Source: Chloroflexota bacterium (GTDB lineage Bacteria; Chloroflexota; Anaerolineae; UBA1429). From it: 13,689 bases of DNA. The stretch is taken from contig JACIWY010000049.1 in assembly GCA_014360745.1 (NCBI GenBank), positions 1 to 13,689 of the forward strand, given 5' to 3'. How positions within the stretch are numbered: position 1 is the first letter of the stretch; each line of letters opens with the position of its first letter. The notes beneath the pieces are model-generated. The model saw only the letters and a list, made by a program, of their open reading frames with translations. It ran no database searches and was not told where the DNA came from. This document shows, piece by piece, positions 1 through 6,108 of this stretch. Both the position numbers and the translations under genes were made by a program.

Positions 1-155
1 TGGGGCTGGCCCGCGATGAGCTTTTCATCTCCCGTATTTGGGCCGACGAGGGGCCAACGCTCAAACGGGGCCGGGCGGGCGCTCGAGGTCGCTTCAAGCC
101 GATTTTGAAGCGCAGTTCGCATATTACCGTGGTAGTGGCCGAAAAAGAGGCCTGA
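1..155 (+). CDS. rplV: 50S ribosomal protein L22, C-terminal part (cut at the left edge)
   Basis: The reading frame enters at base 3 and runs 50 codons to TGA at 153-155. The visible residues include ADEGPTLKRGRAGARGR, then KPILKRSSHITVVVAEKEA, the conserved L22 C-terminus: the arginine/glycine-rich end of the beta-hairpin that lines the polypeptide exit tunnel, followed by the final beta strand with the SHITVVV motif. The N-terminal half lies outside the window. It sits directly upstream of rpsC, the usual S10-operon order. It contributes to large-subunit assembly and exit-tunnel shape; the hairpin is where macrolide-resistance changes occur in other species. The family call is secure even from the partial sequence. 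Confidence 0.96.
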   Translation, partial: GLARDELFISRIWADEGPTLKRGRAGARGRFKPILKRSSHITVVVAEKEA

Positions 156-177
156 TGCCGGGGATGAAGGAGGAACC

Positions 178-843
178 TTGGGTCGTAAGATAAATCCCAT
201 CGGTTTTCGGCTGTCCATCACCAAGGACTGGGAGTCCAAGTGGTTCGCCGAAGGAACACAATATGGCGAGCTCGTGGTTGAGGATGAGCAGATTCGGCGG
301 ATGATCCGCCAAGAGTTGGGGCGTGCGGGCATCGCCAAGATCGAAATTCAGCGCTTTCCCAAGCAGATCGCCATCCGTGTCTTTACTGCCAAGCCCGGCG
401 TGGTGATCGGCCGCAGAGGGGCGAACATCAACGCCCTTAAGGCCAAGCTCGAAGAGATGACCAACGTCACCGGCAAGAACCTGCGTCTCGACGTCATCGA
501 GGTGGAGCAGCCCGATTTATCGGCTCCGGTGGTAGCTGAGGGGATCGTAGAGCAATTGGAGCGGCGTGTATCGCAGAAGCGGGTGATGCGCCAGGCGATC
601 AACCGGGCCATCCGTGCGGGCGCCAAGGGGATCAAGGTTATTTGCAGCGGCCGCTTGGCGGGGGCCGAGATGGCCCGCCGCGAATGGATGCATGAAGGGC
701 GCGTGCCCTTGCACACTTTGCGGGCCGATGTGGATTTTGCCGTGGACGAGGCGTTGACGACCTTTGGGCGTATCGGCGTCAAGGTGTGGATTTACCGGGG
801 CGATATCATGCCCGCGGCCCGTCGCGGCTCAGAAGCGATGTAG
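178..843 (+). CDS. rpsC: 30S ribosomal protein S3
   Basis: This is a 221-residue S3 protein of the small-subunit head, where it lines the mRNA entry tunnel with S4 and S5. The N-terminus MGRKINPIGFRL matches the family. The KH domain has its GXXG loop as GRRG at about residues 78-81 (GVVIGRRG), and the C-terminal domain carries GAKGIKV, SGRLAGAEMAR and GVKVWIYRGD. The start is a TTG at 178; an AAGGAGG at 167-173 stands four bases before it and no in-frame ATG gives the conserved N-terminus. The stop TAG at 841-843 forms part of the ribosome binding site of rplP. It lacks the long acidic or alanine-rich tail seen in some phyla. The call is essentially certain. Confidence 0.97.
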   Translation: MGRKINPIGFRLSITKDWESKWFAEGTQYGELVVEDEQIRRMIRQELGRAGIAKIEIQRFPKQIAIRVFTAKPGVVIGRRGANINALKAKLEEMTNVTGKNLRLDVIEVEQPDLSAPVVAEGIVEQLERRVSQKRVMRQAINRAIRAGAKGIKVICSGRLAGAEMARREWMHEGRVPLHTLRADVDFAVDEALTTFGRIGVKVWIYRGDIMPAARRGSEAM

Positions 844-857
844 GAGCCATAAGTATC

Positions 858-1280
858 ATGTTGATGCCCAAGAGAACCAAGTATCGCAAACAGCACCGTG
901 GGCGTATGAAGGGCAAAGCGTTGCGTGGTGCCGAGATCCAATTCGGGGAATACGGCCTTAAGGCGTTGGAGCCGCATTGGATCTCCAGCCGCCAAATCGA
1001 AGCAGCCCGACGCGCCATCGTCCGCCAGCTTCGGCGCAGTGGCCAGGTGTGGATTCGCATCTTCCCCGACAAGCCCTATACCCAAAAGGCCGCCGAGACC
1101 CGTATGGGCAGCGGCAAGGGGGCCGTTGACCACTATGTGGCCGTCGTCAAGCCGGGGCGCATCCTCTTTGAGGTGGGCGGGGTAGACGAGGCAACGGCGC
1201 GATTGGCCCTGTCGCGGGCTGCGCAAAAGTTGCCCATGGAAACGACTTTTGTACAGCGTGAGATTTTGGCTCGAGGTTAA
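858..1280 (+). CDS. rplP: 50S ribosomal protein L16
   Basis: This 140-residue protein has the L16 hallmark start MLMPKRTKYRKQHRGRMKG and the loop KAAETRMGSGKG at about residues 78-88, which approaches the peptidyl transferase centre and the CCA end of A-site tRNA. The loop is followed by VAVVKPGRILFEV. I chose the ATG at 858 because it begins the family-conserved MLMPKR; a second ATG at 864 is possible but further from the TAGGAG at 841-846, which overlaps the rpsC stop codon. In-frame codons further upstream would only add sequence overlapping rpsC with no family match. Length and motifs are normal. L16 is a late assembly protein of the 50S subunit near the central protuberance. Confidence 0.96.
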   Translation: MLMPKRTKYRKQHRGRMKGKALRGAEIQFGEYGLKALEPHWISSRQIEAARRAIVRQLRRSGQVWIRIFPDKPYTQKAAETRMGSGKGAVDHYVAVVKPGRILFEVGGVDEATARLALSRAAQKLPMETTFVQREILARG

Positions 1281-1284
1281 GAGC

Positions 1285-1488
1285 ATGAAAGCGCAAGAAC
1301 TGCGGGATATGACCGCGGAAGAGCGGGCTCAGCGGCTCGCGGAACTCTATCAAGAGCTGTTCAATCTCCGGTTCCAGCTTGCGACCCGGCAATTGGCAAA
1401 TACCAGCCGTATCAAGCAGGTCAAACGGGATATCGCTCGGATCAAGACGATTCAGAGAGAGCTGGAACAGCAAGCGGAGGGGCAATAG
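1285..1488 (+). CDS. rpmC: 50S ribosomal protein L29
   Basis: This is a 67-residue, largely helical protein, MKAQELRDMTAEE followed by the diagnostic LYQELFNLRFQLATRQL and a basic helix ending in IKTIQRELEQQ. The pattern of two antiparallel helices with the motif LFNLRFQ is typical of L29, which sits by the exit tunnel and contacts L23 and docking factors such as trigger factor and SRP. ATG at 1285 begins four bases after the rplP stop; the GAGG at 1273-1276 inside the rplP end can serve as the ribosome binding site. An upstream in-frame GTG-type extension overlapping rplP lacks family support. The position between rplP and rpsQ is canonical. Confidence 0.95.
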   Translation: MKAQELRDMTAEERAQRLAELYQELFNLRFQLATRQLANTSRIKQVKRDIARIKTIQRELEQQAEGQ

Positions 1489-1490
1489 GT

Positions 1491-1739
1491 ATGCCGCGCA
1501 AAGTGTTAACTGGCGAAGTTGTGAGCGCCAAAATGCAAAAGACCGTTGTGGTGAACGTGGTGACCACCAAGCGTCATCCGCTTTACAACAAGGTTCTTCG
1601 TCGGAACAAAAAGTACAAGGCGCATGATGAAGATCAGGTTTGCCACGAGGGGGATCTGGTGCGCATAGAAGAGGCGCGCCCACTGAGCCGAACCAAGCGG
1701 TGGAGAGTCATCGAAATCGTGCGGCGCGCCGGCGAATAG
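1491..1739 (+). CDS. rpsQ: 30S ribosomal protein S17
   Basis: This 82-residue OB-fold primary-binding protein of the 30S body has the standard blocks: GEVVSAKMQKTVVV in the first strand pair, HPLYNKVLRRNKKYKAHDE in the RNA-binding loop, then GDLVRIEEARPLSRTKRWRV. ATG at 1491 lies two bases after the rpmC stop, with a GGAGGGG reaching from 1477 just before that stop. Both length and motif order match the family. It closes the S10-type block; the next gene is 103 bases away, the second-largest gap in the window, at the place where E. coli divides the S10 and spc operons. Confidence 0.96.
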   Translation: MPRKVLTGEVVSAKMQKTVVVNVVTTKRHPLYNKVLRRNKKYKAHDEDQVCHEGDLVRIEEARPLSRTKRWRVIEIVRRAGE

Positions 1740-1842
1740 CGCGCTGCATCAGGGGTATCTCAAAAGATCAATCCTGCTGGCGGCCTACCGGATGAAGGGC
1801 CCTCTCGGGGGTACTTGCGCCAGGAAGAACGGAGTAGTGATT

Positions 1843-2211
1843 ATGATTCAGGATTTTACCAGGCTAAAGGTGGCCGATAATACCGGGGCGCGTGAGATCA
1901 TGTGTATCAAAGTGCTCGGCGGCTCCGGCCGTCGGTATGCCGGTGTGGGAGATGTCATCATCGCTTCGGTCAAGGATGCGGCCCCAGGTGGGGCGGTGAA
2001 AAAGAAGGAGGTTGTGCGTGCCGTGGTCGTGCGCACGGCCAAAGAATATGGGCGCCCCGATGGTTCATATATTCGTTTTGACGATAACGCAGCCGTCATC
2101 CTTGATGCGGAAAAAAACCCTCGCGGCACGCGCATCTTTGGCCCGGTGGGGCGCGAGTTGCGCGATCAAGGGTTCATGCGGATCGTTTCGCTTTCCCCTG
2201 AAGTGTTGTGA
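1843..2211 (+). CDS. rplN: 50S ribosomal protein L14
   Basis: This 122-residue protein has exactly the usual L14 length. It begins MIQDFTRLKVADNTGAR and continues with VLGGSGRRYAGVGDVI, KKKEVVRAVVVRT, FDDNAAVI and the C-terminal FGPVGRELRD. L14 lies at the subunit interface, forms bridge contacts with 16S rRNA helix 44 and pairs with L19. ATG at 1843 was chosen over an in-frame ATG at 1792 because the conserved family start is MIQ and a GGAG lies at 1831-1834, eight bases before it. The extra 17 residues of the longer version match nothing in the family. Confidence 0.97.
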   Translation: MIQDFTRLKVADNTGAREIMCIKVLGGSGRRYAGVGDVIIASVKDAAPGGAVKKKEVVRAVVVRTAKEYGRPDGSYIRFDDNAAVILDAEKNPRGTRIFGPVGRELRDQGFMRIVSLSPEVL

Positions 2212-2253
2212 GCGCTGAGTGTGATGCGGACGATTCGTATGGAGGAGTGGACG

Positions 2254-2565
2254 ATGAAGATCAAAAAGGGCGATATGGTCCAGGTGATCAGCGGCGATGA
2301 TAAAGGGCTGCGGGGTGAAGTGCACGTCGTCATGCCCAGGGAGCAACGCGTGGTGGTCTCTGGGGTGAACCTGATCAAGAAACATCAACGACGTACCGGC
2401 AACGTGCGCACCCAGACCGGCATTATCGAGCGAGAGGCGCCCATTCATATATCCAATGTGGCCCTTGTATGTCCTCATTGTAACGAGGCGGTTCGGGTCG
2501 GCTACGAAAAGACGCCGGAAGGCAAGGTGCGCGTGTGCCGCCGTTGCGGCGAAGTTATCGACTAG
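2254..2565 (+). CDS. rplX: 50S ribosomal protein L24, zinc-binding form
   Basis: This is a 103-residue L24 with an N-terminal KOW domain (MKIKKGDMVQVISGDDKG), the GVNLIKKHQR segment and a C-terminal part carrying Cys73-X2-Cys76 and Cys95-X2-Cys98, a likely zinc knuckle present in many but not all bacterial L24 proteins. L24 is an assembly-initiating protein that binds the 5' region of 23S rRNA near the tunnel exit. ATG at 2254 follows GGAGGAG at 2241-2247; in-frame GTG and ATG codons at 2221 and 2224 would give an N-terminal extension without family support. It is one of four ribosomal proteins in the window that retain a zinc site. Confidence 0.96.
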   Translation: MKIKKGDMVQVISGDDKGLRGEVHVVMPREQRVVVSGVNLIKKHQRRTGNVRTQTGIIEREAPIHISNVALVCPHCNEAVRVGYEKTPEGKVRVCRRCGEVID

Positions 2566-2638
2566 GCCCGGACGACGCCGTTGAGGCGGCTCTTTTGGGC
2601 AACGAGGAGATGACGGTTGGGGCCAGGAGAGGTTGACC

Positions 2639-3208
2639 ATGCAAAGACTGCAACAGTTATACAGGGATGAGGTCGTCCCACGGATGATGGAACGCTTTGG
2701 GTACGACAATGTGATGCAGGTGCCCCGTTTGGTCAAGGTGGTGATCAATATCGGCTTGGCGGAGGCCCTGCAGAACCCCAAAGCCCTGGAGGCGGCCTCC
2801 AACGATTTGATGACCATCACCGGCCAAAAACCGGTGATCACTCGGGCGCGCAAATCGATCGCCGCCTTTAAGGTGCGCGAGGGCAACCCCATCGGTGTTA
2901 AGGTGACTTTGCGCCGGGATCGGATGTGGGCCTTTTTGGACCGGTTGATGAATATCGCCTTGCCCCGTCAGCGAGACTTTCGCGGCGTGCCACGGACGGC
3001 TTTTGACGGGCGCGGGAACTATACGTTGGGCCTGCGTGAGCAGCTCGGCTTTGTCGAAATAGACTATGACACCATCGACAAGGTTCGCGGCCTCGAGGTG
3101 ACCATCGTGACCACGGCCAAGACCGATGAGGAGGCGCGGTTCCTGCTGGAGCAGTTGGGGATGCCTTTTGCTCAAACGGAGACCGAGCAAGCGGTGGCGG
3201 CCGCTTAG
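2639..3208 (+). CDS. rplE: 50S ribosomal protein L5
   Basis: This 189-residue L5 binds 5S rRNA and forms part of the central protuberance touching P-site tRNA. Visible family blocks are VPRLVKVVINIGLAEA, the ITGQKPVITRARKSIAAFKVREG motif region, GVKVTLRRDRMWAFLDRL, PRQRDFRGV and GRGNYTLGLREQ. ATG at 2639 is preceded by AGGAGA at 2625-2630 with eight bases between; the in-frame TTG at 2633 is too close to that site. The C-terminus runs about ten residues past the usual end with an alanine-ending tail, a minor length difference. It follows rplX and precedes rpsN, as in other spc operons. Confidence 0.96.
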   Translation: MQRLQQLYRDEVVPRMMERFGYDNVMQVPRLVKVVINIGLAEALQNPKALEAASNDLMTITGQKPVITRARKSIAAFKVREGNPIGVKVTLRRDRMWAFLDRLMNIALPRQRDFRGVPRTAFDGRGNYTLGLREQLGFVEIDYDTIDKVRGLEVTIVTTAKTDEEARFLLEQLGMPFAQTETEQAVAAA

Positions 3209-3241
3209 GGGGCGCGAGGCAGGTAGATCGGAGGATTGAGA

Positions 3242-3424
3242 GTGGCCAAAAAGAGCATAATCGTCAGAGAGTCACGCCGCAAATACAAGGTGCGGGTGCG
3301 CAACCGTTGCGAGCGCTGTGGCCGCCCGCGCGGGTACATGCGCCGATTCCATCTATGTCGCATCTGTTTTCGTGAGTTGGCCATGGCCGGCAAGATCCCC
3401 GGCGTGACCAAGGCGAGCTGGTAG
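3242..3424 (+). CDS. rpsN: 30S ribosomal protein S14, zinc type (S14Z)
   Basis: This 60-residue short form of S14 has Cys23-X2-Cys26-X12-Cys39-X2-Cys42, the structural zinc site, and the characteristic ending LPGV-like KIPGVTKASW. The CERCGRPRG and LCRICFRELA motifs are diagnostic. The start is GTG at 3242, seven bases after GGAGG at 3230-3234, giving the family N-terminus MAKKS; an in-frame TTG at 3236 adds only two residues and overlaps the spacing region. S14 acts in the 30S head, and the zinc form is the ancestral one kept within the spc operon in many phyla. No cysteine-free paralogue is visible in this window. Confidence 0.97.
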   Translation: MAKKSIIVRESRRKYKVRVRNRCERCGRPRGYMRRFHLCRICFRELAMAGKIPGVTKASW

Positions 3425-3477
3425 GCGTGCCCCTTTGGAAGGCAAGCTGGATGGATTGGAGAGGAGAGTTTGCACCA

Positions 3478-3885
3478 ATGTCCGTTGTTGATCCTATTGC
3501 CGACATGTTGACGCGGATTCGCAACGCTATCGCCGTGCGTCAAAGCGTGGTGGTGATGCCTTCATCGCGCCTCAAAGTGGCCATTGCCCAGGTGCTGCAG
3601 AATGAGGGCTATATTCAGCGCTTTGAAGAAGTACGCGACAAGTTCCCCGTGCTTCGTATTTATCTTAAATATGTCGAGGGACGAGGGCGTGAGCGCGAGC
3701 CTGTGCTGCGCGGCTTGAGGCGCGTTAGCAAGCCGGGTTGTCGCATCTATACCAAGAGGGAAAATATCCCCTGGGTACGATCCGGCTTGGGGACGGTGAT
3801 CTTGTCCACATCGCGTGGTGTCATGTCCGGACGCGAGGCTCGGCGTCAGAACGTCGGCGGGGAAATCCTCTGCGAAGTGTGGTAA
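3478..3885 (+). CDS. rpsH: 30S ribosomal protein S8
   Basis: This 135-residue primary 16S rRNA-binding protein begins MSVVDPIADMLTRIRNA, with the second domain showing GLRRVSKPGCRIY, then ILSTSRGVMSGREARR and GGEILCEVW at the C-terminus. The STS-R-G-V-M loop is the conserved RNA-binding element. ATG at 3478 follows AGGAGAG at 3462-3468; an upstream in-frame ATG at 3427 would add 17 residues with no counterpart. In E. coli S8 is also the translational repressor of the spc operon, acting at rplE; no equivalent site can be recognised by eye here. Length is a few residues above the usual 130-132. Confidence 0.96.
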   Translation: MSVVDPIADMLTRIRNAIAVRQSVVVMPSSRLKVAIAQVLQNEGYIQRFEEVRDKFPVLRIYLKYVEGRGREREPVLRGLRRVSKPGCRIYTKRENIPWVRSGLGTVILSTSRGVMSGREARRQNVGGEILCEVW

Positions 3886-3925
3886 GCCGCCTGCGGGGGG
3901 CTGTCGATAGGTAGGAGGTATAATC

Positions 3926-4474
3926 GTGTCTAGAATTGGACGCATGCCCATCCCTTTACCTGCCGGGGTTAAGGTAAAGCAGGAGGGCACCACGATTACT
4001 ATACAAGGGCCGAGGGGGTCGCTGACCCGGGATTTCCGCCCTGAAATGACCATTACCCTCGAGGGAAACACGTTAAAGGTGTCGCGCCCCGACGATAACC
4101 GGCAGAATCGTGCTTTGCATGGGCTCACCCGCGCCTTGTTGGCCAACATGGTCGAAGGGGTGACGGTGGGCTTCCGCAAGCAATTGGTGGTCAACGGTGT
4201 GGGCTATCGCGCTACGCAACAAGGTAAGAATTTGGAGCTGCAAGTGGGCTTTAGCCACCCTGTGATCGTGGAGCCGCCAGAGGGGATCAAGCTAGAAGTC
4301 GATCGCGCGGGCCGCGTTATTACCGTCGAGGGGAATGACAAAGAGTTGGTCGGCGAAGTGGCGGCCAAGATCCGGGCTATCCGCAAACCAGAACCGTATA
4401 AAGGCAAGGGCATTGCCTACGAGGGTGAAGTGATCCGCCGCAAGGCCGGCAAGGCCGGGCGAGTTGGAGGGTAA
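3926..4474 (+). CDS. rplF: 50S ribosomal protein L6
   Basis: This 182-residue L6 has its two repeated alpha/beta domains. MSRIGRMPIPLP opens the protein, GPRGSL lies in the first domain, and VGYRATQQG, GFSHPV and the C-terminal PEPYKGKGIAYEGEVIRRK motif complete it. L6 sits near the sarcin-ricin loop and the factor-binding site. The start is GTG at 3926, preceded by TAGGAGGT at 3912-3919, a near-perfect ribosome binding site. Its TAA at 4472-4474 ends one base before the rplR start codon, so the two genes are probably translationally coupled. All blocks and the length are standard. Confidence 0.97.
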   Translation: MSRIGRMPIPLPAGVKVKQEGTTITIQGPRGSLTRDFRPEMTITLEGNTLKVSRPDDNRQNRALHGLTRALLANMVEGVTVGFRKQLVVNGVGYRATQQGKNLELQVGFSHPVIVEPPEGIKLEVDRAGRVITVEGNDKELVGEVAAKIRAIRKPEPYKGKGIAYEGEVIRRKAGKAGRVGG

Positions 4475-4475
4475 T

Positions 4476-4850
4476 ATGGCTAAGGCTAACGCTGGAGAAA
4501 AGCGTGAGGCGCGCGTCAGACGGCATCAACGCGTTCGGAAGAAGGTGTTCGGCACCAGCGAGCGGCCTCGGTTGAACGTGTTTCGGAGCTTGCAGCATAT
4601 CTATGCCCAGGTCATTGACGATACCGTTGGGCACACGTTGGTTTCGGCTTCGACATTGGACGGCGAAATCCGCGAGGTATGCGCCGGCCTTAAAAAGACC
4701 GAAGCGGCCAAGGTCGTCGGCAAGCTGCTCGCCGAGCGTGCGCTGGCCGGAGGCATCACCAAGGTCGTGTTTGATCGCGGAGGATACCAGTATCACGGGC
4801 GTGTCAAGGCGCTCGCCGATGCCGCGCGTGAGGCGGGGCTCGAATTCTAG
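4476..4850 (+). CDS. rplR: 50S ribosomal protein L18
   Basis: This 124-residue 5S rRNA-binding protein has a basic N-terminal region (RRHQRVRKKV), then RPRLNVFRSLQHIYAQVIDD, TLVSASTLDGE and, at the end, KVVFDRGGYQYHGRVKALADAAREAGLEF, all diagnostic for L18. ATG at 4476 is preferred: GGAGG at 4466-4470 is five bases upstream. An in-frame TTG at 4464 overlaps rplF and would place the ribosome binding site inside the gene. One base separates it from rplF, suggesting coupled translation. A short spacer with a small GC hairpin (about 4859-4872) leads to rpsE. Confidence 0.96.
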   Translation: MAKANAGEKREARVRRHQRVRKKVFGTSERPRLNVFRSLQHIYAQVIDDTVGHTLVSASTLDGEIREVCAGLKKTEAAKVVGKLLAERALAGGITKVVFDRGGYQYHGRVKALADAAREAGLEF

Positions 4851-4893
4851 AGGGGTTCGCCCGCTGGCGGGTTGACGAGACGAGGAGCAATTC

Positions 4894-5439
4894 ATGGTAA
4901 GAGAAGACGAGCACGAAGAATTCATCGAAAGCAGCGACGAACTCGAAGAGCGCGTCGTGCATATCAGCCGCGTCGCCACCGTGATCAAGGGGGGCCGCCG
5001 ATTTAGCTTCCGGGCGTTGGTGGTGGTGGGAGATGGCCAGGGGCGTGTAGGCGTCGGCGTTGGCAAGGCGCGAGATGTGCCCAGCGCCATCCGCAAAGCC
5101 TTTGATCGCGGGCGTAAGAGCATGATCCAGGTGAGCATGGTGGGCACCACCATTCCTCACGATATATCGGTCAAATTTGGCGCGGCCAAGGTGATGATGA
5201 AACCGGCTTCGCCCGGCACTGGCGTCATCGCCGGTGGCGGTATGCGCGCCGTGATCGAAGTGGCCGGCATTCGCGATATTCTGGCCAAGTCGTTGGGGAG
5301 CGATAACGTCTTTAACGTAGTCATGGCTACGTTCAAGGGATTGCAACAACTGGTGGATATTAAAGAACAGGCGCGTCGCCGCGGTAAGGCGGTGGAAGAG
5401 TTGTTGCCGCCTTGGAGGAGTTTGGCCGATGTCCAATAA
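4894..5439 (+). CDS. rpsE: 30S ribosomal protein S5
   Basis: This 181-residue S5 has an acidic N-terminal stretch of about 20 residues, then the dsRBD-like domain with RVATVIKGGRRFSFRALVVV (residues 26-45; the KGG loop is the spectinomycin-region loop), DGQGRVGVGVGKA, and a C-terminal domain with PASPGTGVIAGG, VRAVIEVAG-like MRAVIEVAGI and NVVMATFKGL. S5 helps form the mRNA entry tunnel and affects decoding accuracy. ATG at 4894 follows GAGGAG at 4882-4887. Its last 11 bases overlap the start of rpmD in another frame. I see no resistance-type change in the spectinomycin loop by eye. Confidence 0.96.
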   Translation: MVREDEHEEFIESSDELEERVVHISRVATVIKGGRRFSFRALVVVGDGQGRVGVGVGKARDVPSAIRKAFDRGRKSMIQVSMVGTTIPHDISVKFGAAKVMMKPASPGTGVIAGGGMRAVIEVAGIRDILAKSLGSDNVFNVVMATFKGLQQLVDIKEQARRRGKAVEELLPPWRSLADVQ

Positions 5440-5617
5440 ATTACGCATCAAATACGTCAAAAGCGCCATCGGCTATGGCGAGAAGCAAAAACGCACCGTT
5501 CATGCGCTGGGCCTGCGCCGACTCGGCCAGGTGGTGGAGCAAGAGGATACCCCTGTGATCCGGGGCATGGTGAACAAGGTTCGGCATCTCGTAGAGGTCG
5601 AAGAGGTAGAGGCATGA
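5429..5617 (+). CDS. rpmD: 50S ribosomal protein L30
   Basis: This small L30 of 62 residues has the family core LRIKYVKSAIGYGEKQKRT, then LGLRRLGQVVEQEDTPVIRGMVNKVRHLVEVEE. The features S-A/I-G and the D-T-P-x-I-R-G-M turn are diagnostic. ATG at 5429 lies inside the last codons of rpsE, giving an 11-base overlap, with GGAGGAG at 5414-5420 as binding site. The stop TGA overlaps the rplO start as ATGA, so translation of rpsE, rpmD and rplO is probably coupled. rpmD is optional in several bacterial phyla, and its presence here is mildly informative about lineage. Confidence 0.95.
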   Translation: MSNKLRIKYVKSAIGYGEKQKRTVHALGLRRLGQVVEQEDTPVIRGMVNKVRHLVEVEEVEA

Positions 5618-6060
5618 AAACGCATCAACTGCGTCAGCCCGATGGTGCCAAACGCCCTCGCAAGCGCCGTGGTCGAGGCATCGCTGCCGGCCAGGGCAAG
5701 ACGGGTGGCTATGGCACTAAAGGACAAAATGCACGTTCTGGGCGCGGGGGGAAGCCGTATTTCGAAGGCGGGCAGCTCCCTTTGGTGCGGCGTTTGCCGC
5801 ACAAGCGCGGCTTTAGCAATCCCAACCGCGTCGAGTTCTATGTCGTAAATGTGGAGGATCTGAAGGGATTTGCAGCGGGGAGCCTGGTCGATCCCGATCT
5901 GCTGATCGCCTCGGGCTTGGTCCGCGATAACAAGCAGCCCGTCAAGATCCTTGGGAATGGCAATATTTCAGTGCCCCTTACCGTCCGCGCAAAGGCCTTT
6001 TCCGCCTCGGCGAAGGCCAAAATCGAGGCGGCAGGGGGAACCGTCGAGGTCATCGAATGA
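5614..6060 (+). CDS. rplO: 50S ribosomal protein L15
   Basis: This 148-residue L15 has the long basic, glycine-rich N-terminal extension that threads into 23S rRNA: residues about 18-48 carry KRRGRGIAAGQGKTGGYGTKG and NARSGRGG. This is followed by FEGGQLPLVRRLPHKRGFSN and a globular C-terminal domain ending VEVIE. ATG at 5614 shares four bases with the rpmD stop (ATGA), with a GAGG-rich stretch just upstream. L15 is a large-subunit assembly protein. The next gene, secY, begins 48 bases downstream after a short perfect hairpin. Length and motif order are normal. Confidence 0.96.
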   Translation: MKTHQLRQPDGAKRPRKRRGRGIAAGQGKTGGYGTKGQNARSGRGGKPYFEGGQLPLVRRLPHKRGFSNPNRVEFYVVNVEDLKGFAAGSLVDPDLLIASGLVRDNKQPVKILGNGNISVPLTVRAKAFSASAKAKIEAAGGTVEVIE

Positions 6061-6063
6061 GCC

Positions 6064-6080
6064 TCGGCTCGTTGAGCCGG
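6064..6080 (+). other. Short perfect hairpin in the rplO-secY spacer
   Basis: Three bases after the rplO stop, CGGCTC (6065-6070) pairs perfectly with GAGCCG (6074-6079) across a GTT loop, extended by one T-G pair. No T tract follows, so it does not look like an intrinsic terminator. It could be an RNA-stability or processing element, or a chance structure in GC-rich DNA. Confidence 0.35.
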
Positions 6081-6108
6081 TGATCGTGCGACCCTAAGGG
6101 GGAGAGCG

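Noticed and set aside
2065..2892. 275-residue open frame on the minus strand across rplN, rplX and rplE
   Set aside because: It is antisense to three clearly recognisable ribosomal genes and shows no family motif; long reverse frames are expected in GC-rich coding DNA.
3919..3924. Perfect TATAAT hexamer just before rplF
   Set aside because: It overlaps the end of the ribosome binding site, has no -35 match 16-18 bases upstream (the region is a G run), and would start transcription after the rplF start codon. Coincidental.
4377..5153. 258-residue open frame on the minus strand across rplF, rplR and rpsE
   Set aside because: Low-complexity shadow translation rich in Ser, Arg and Thr with no motif, opposite well-supported genes.
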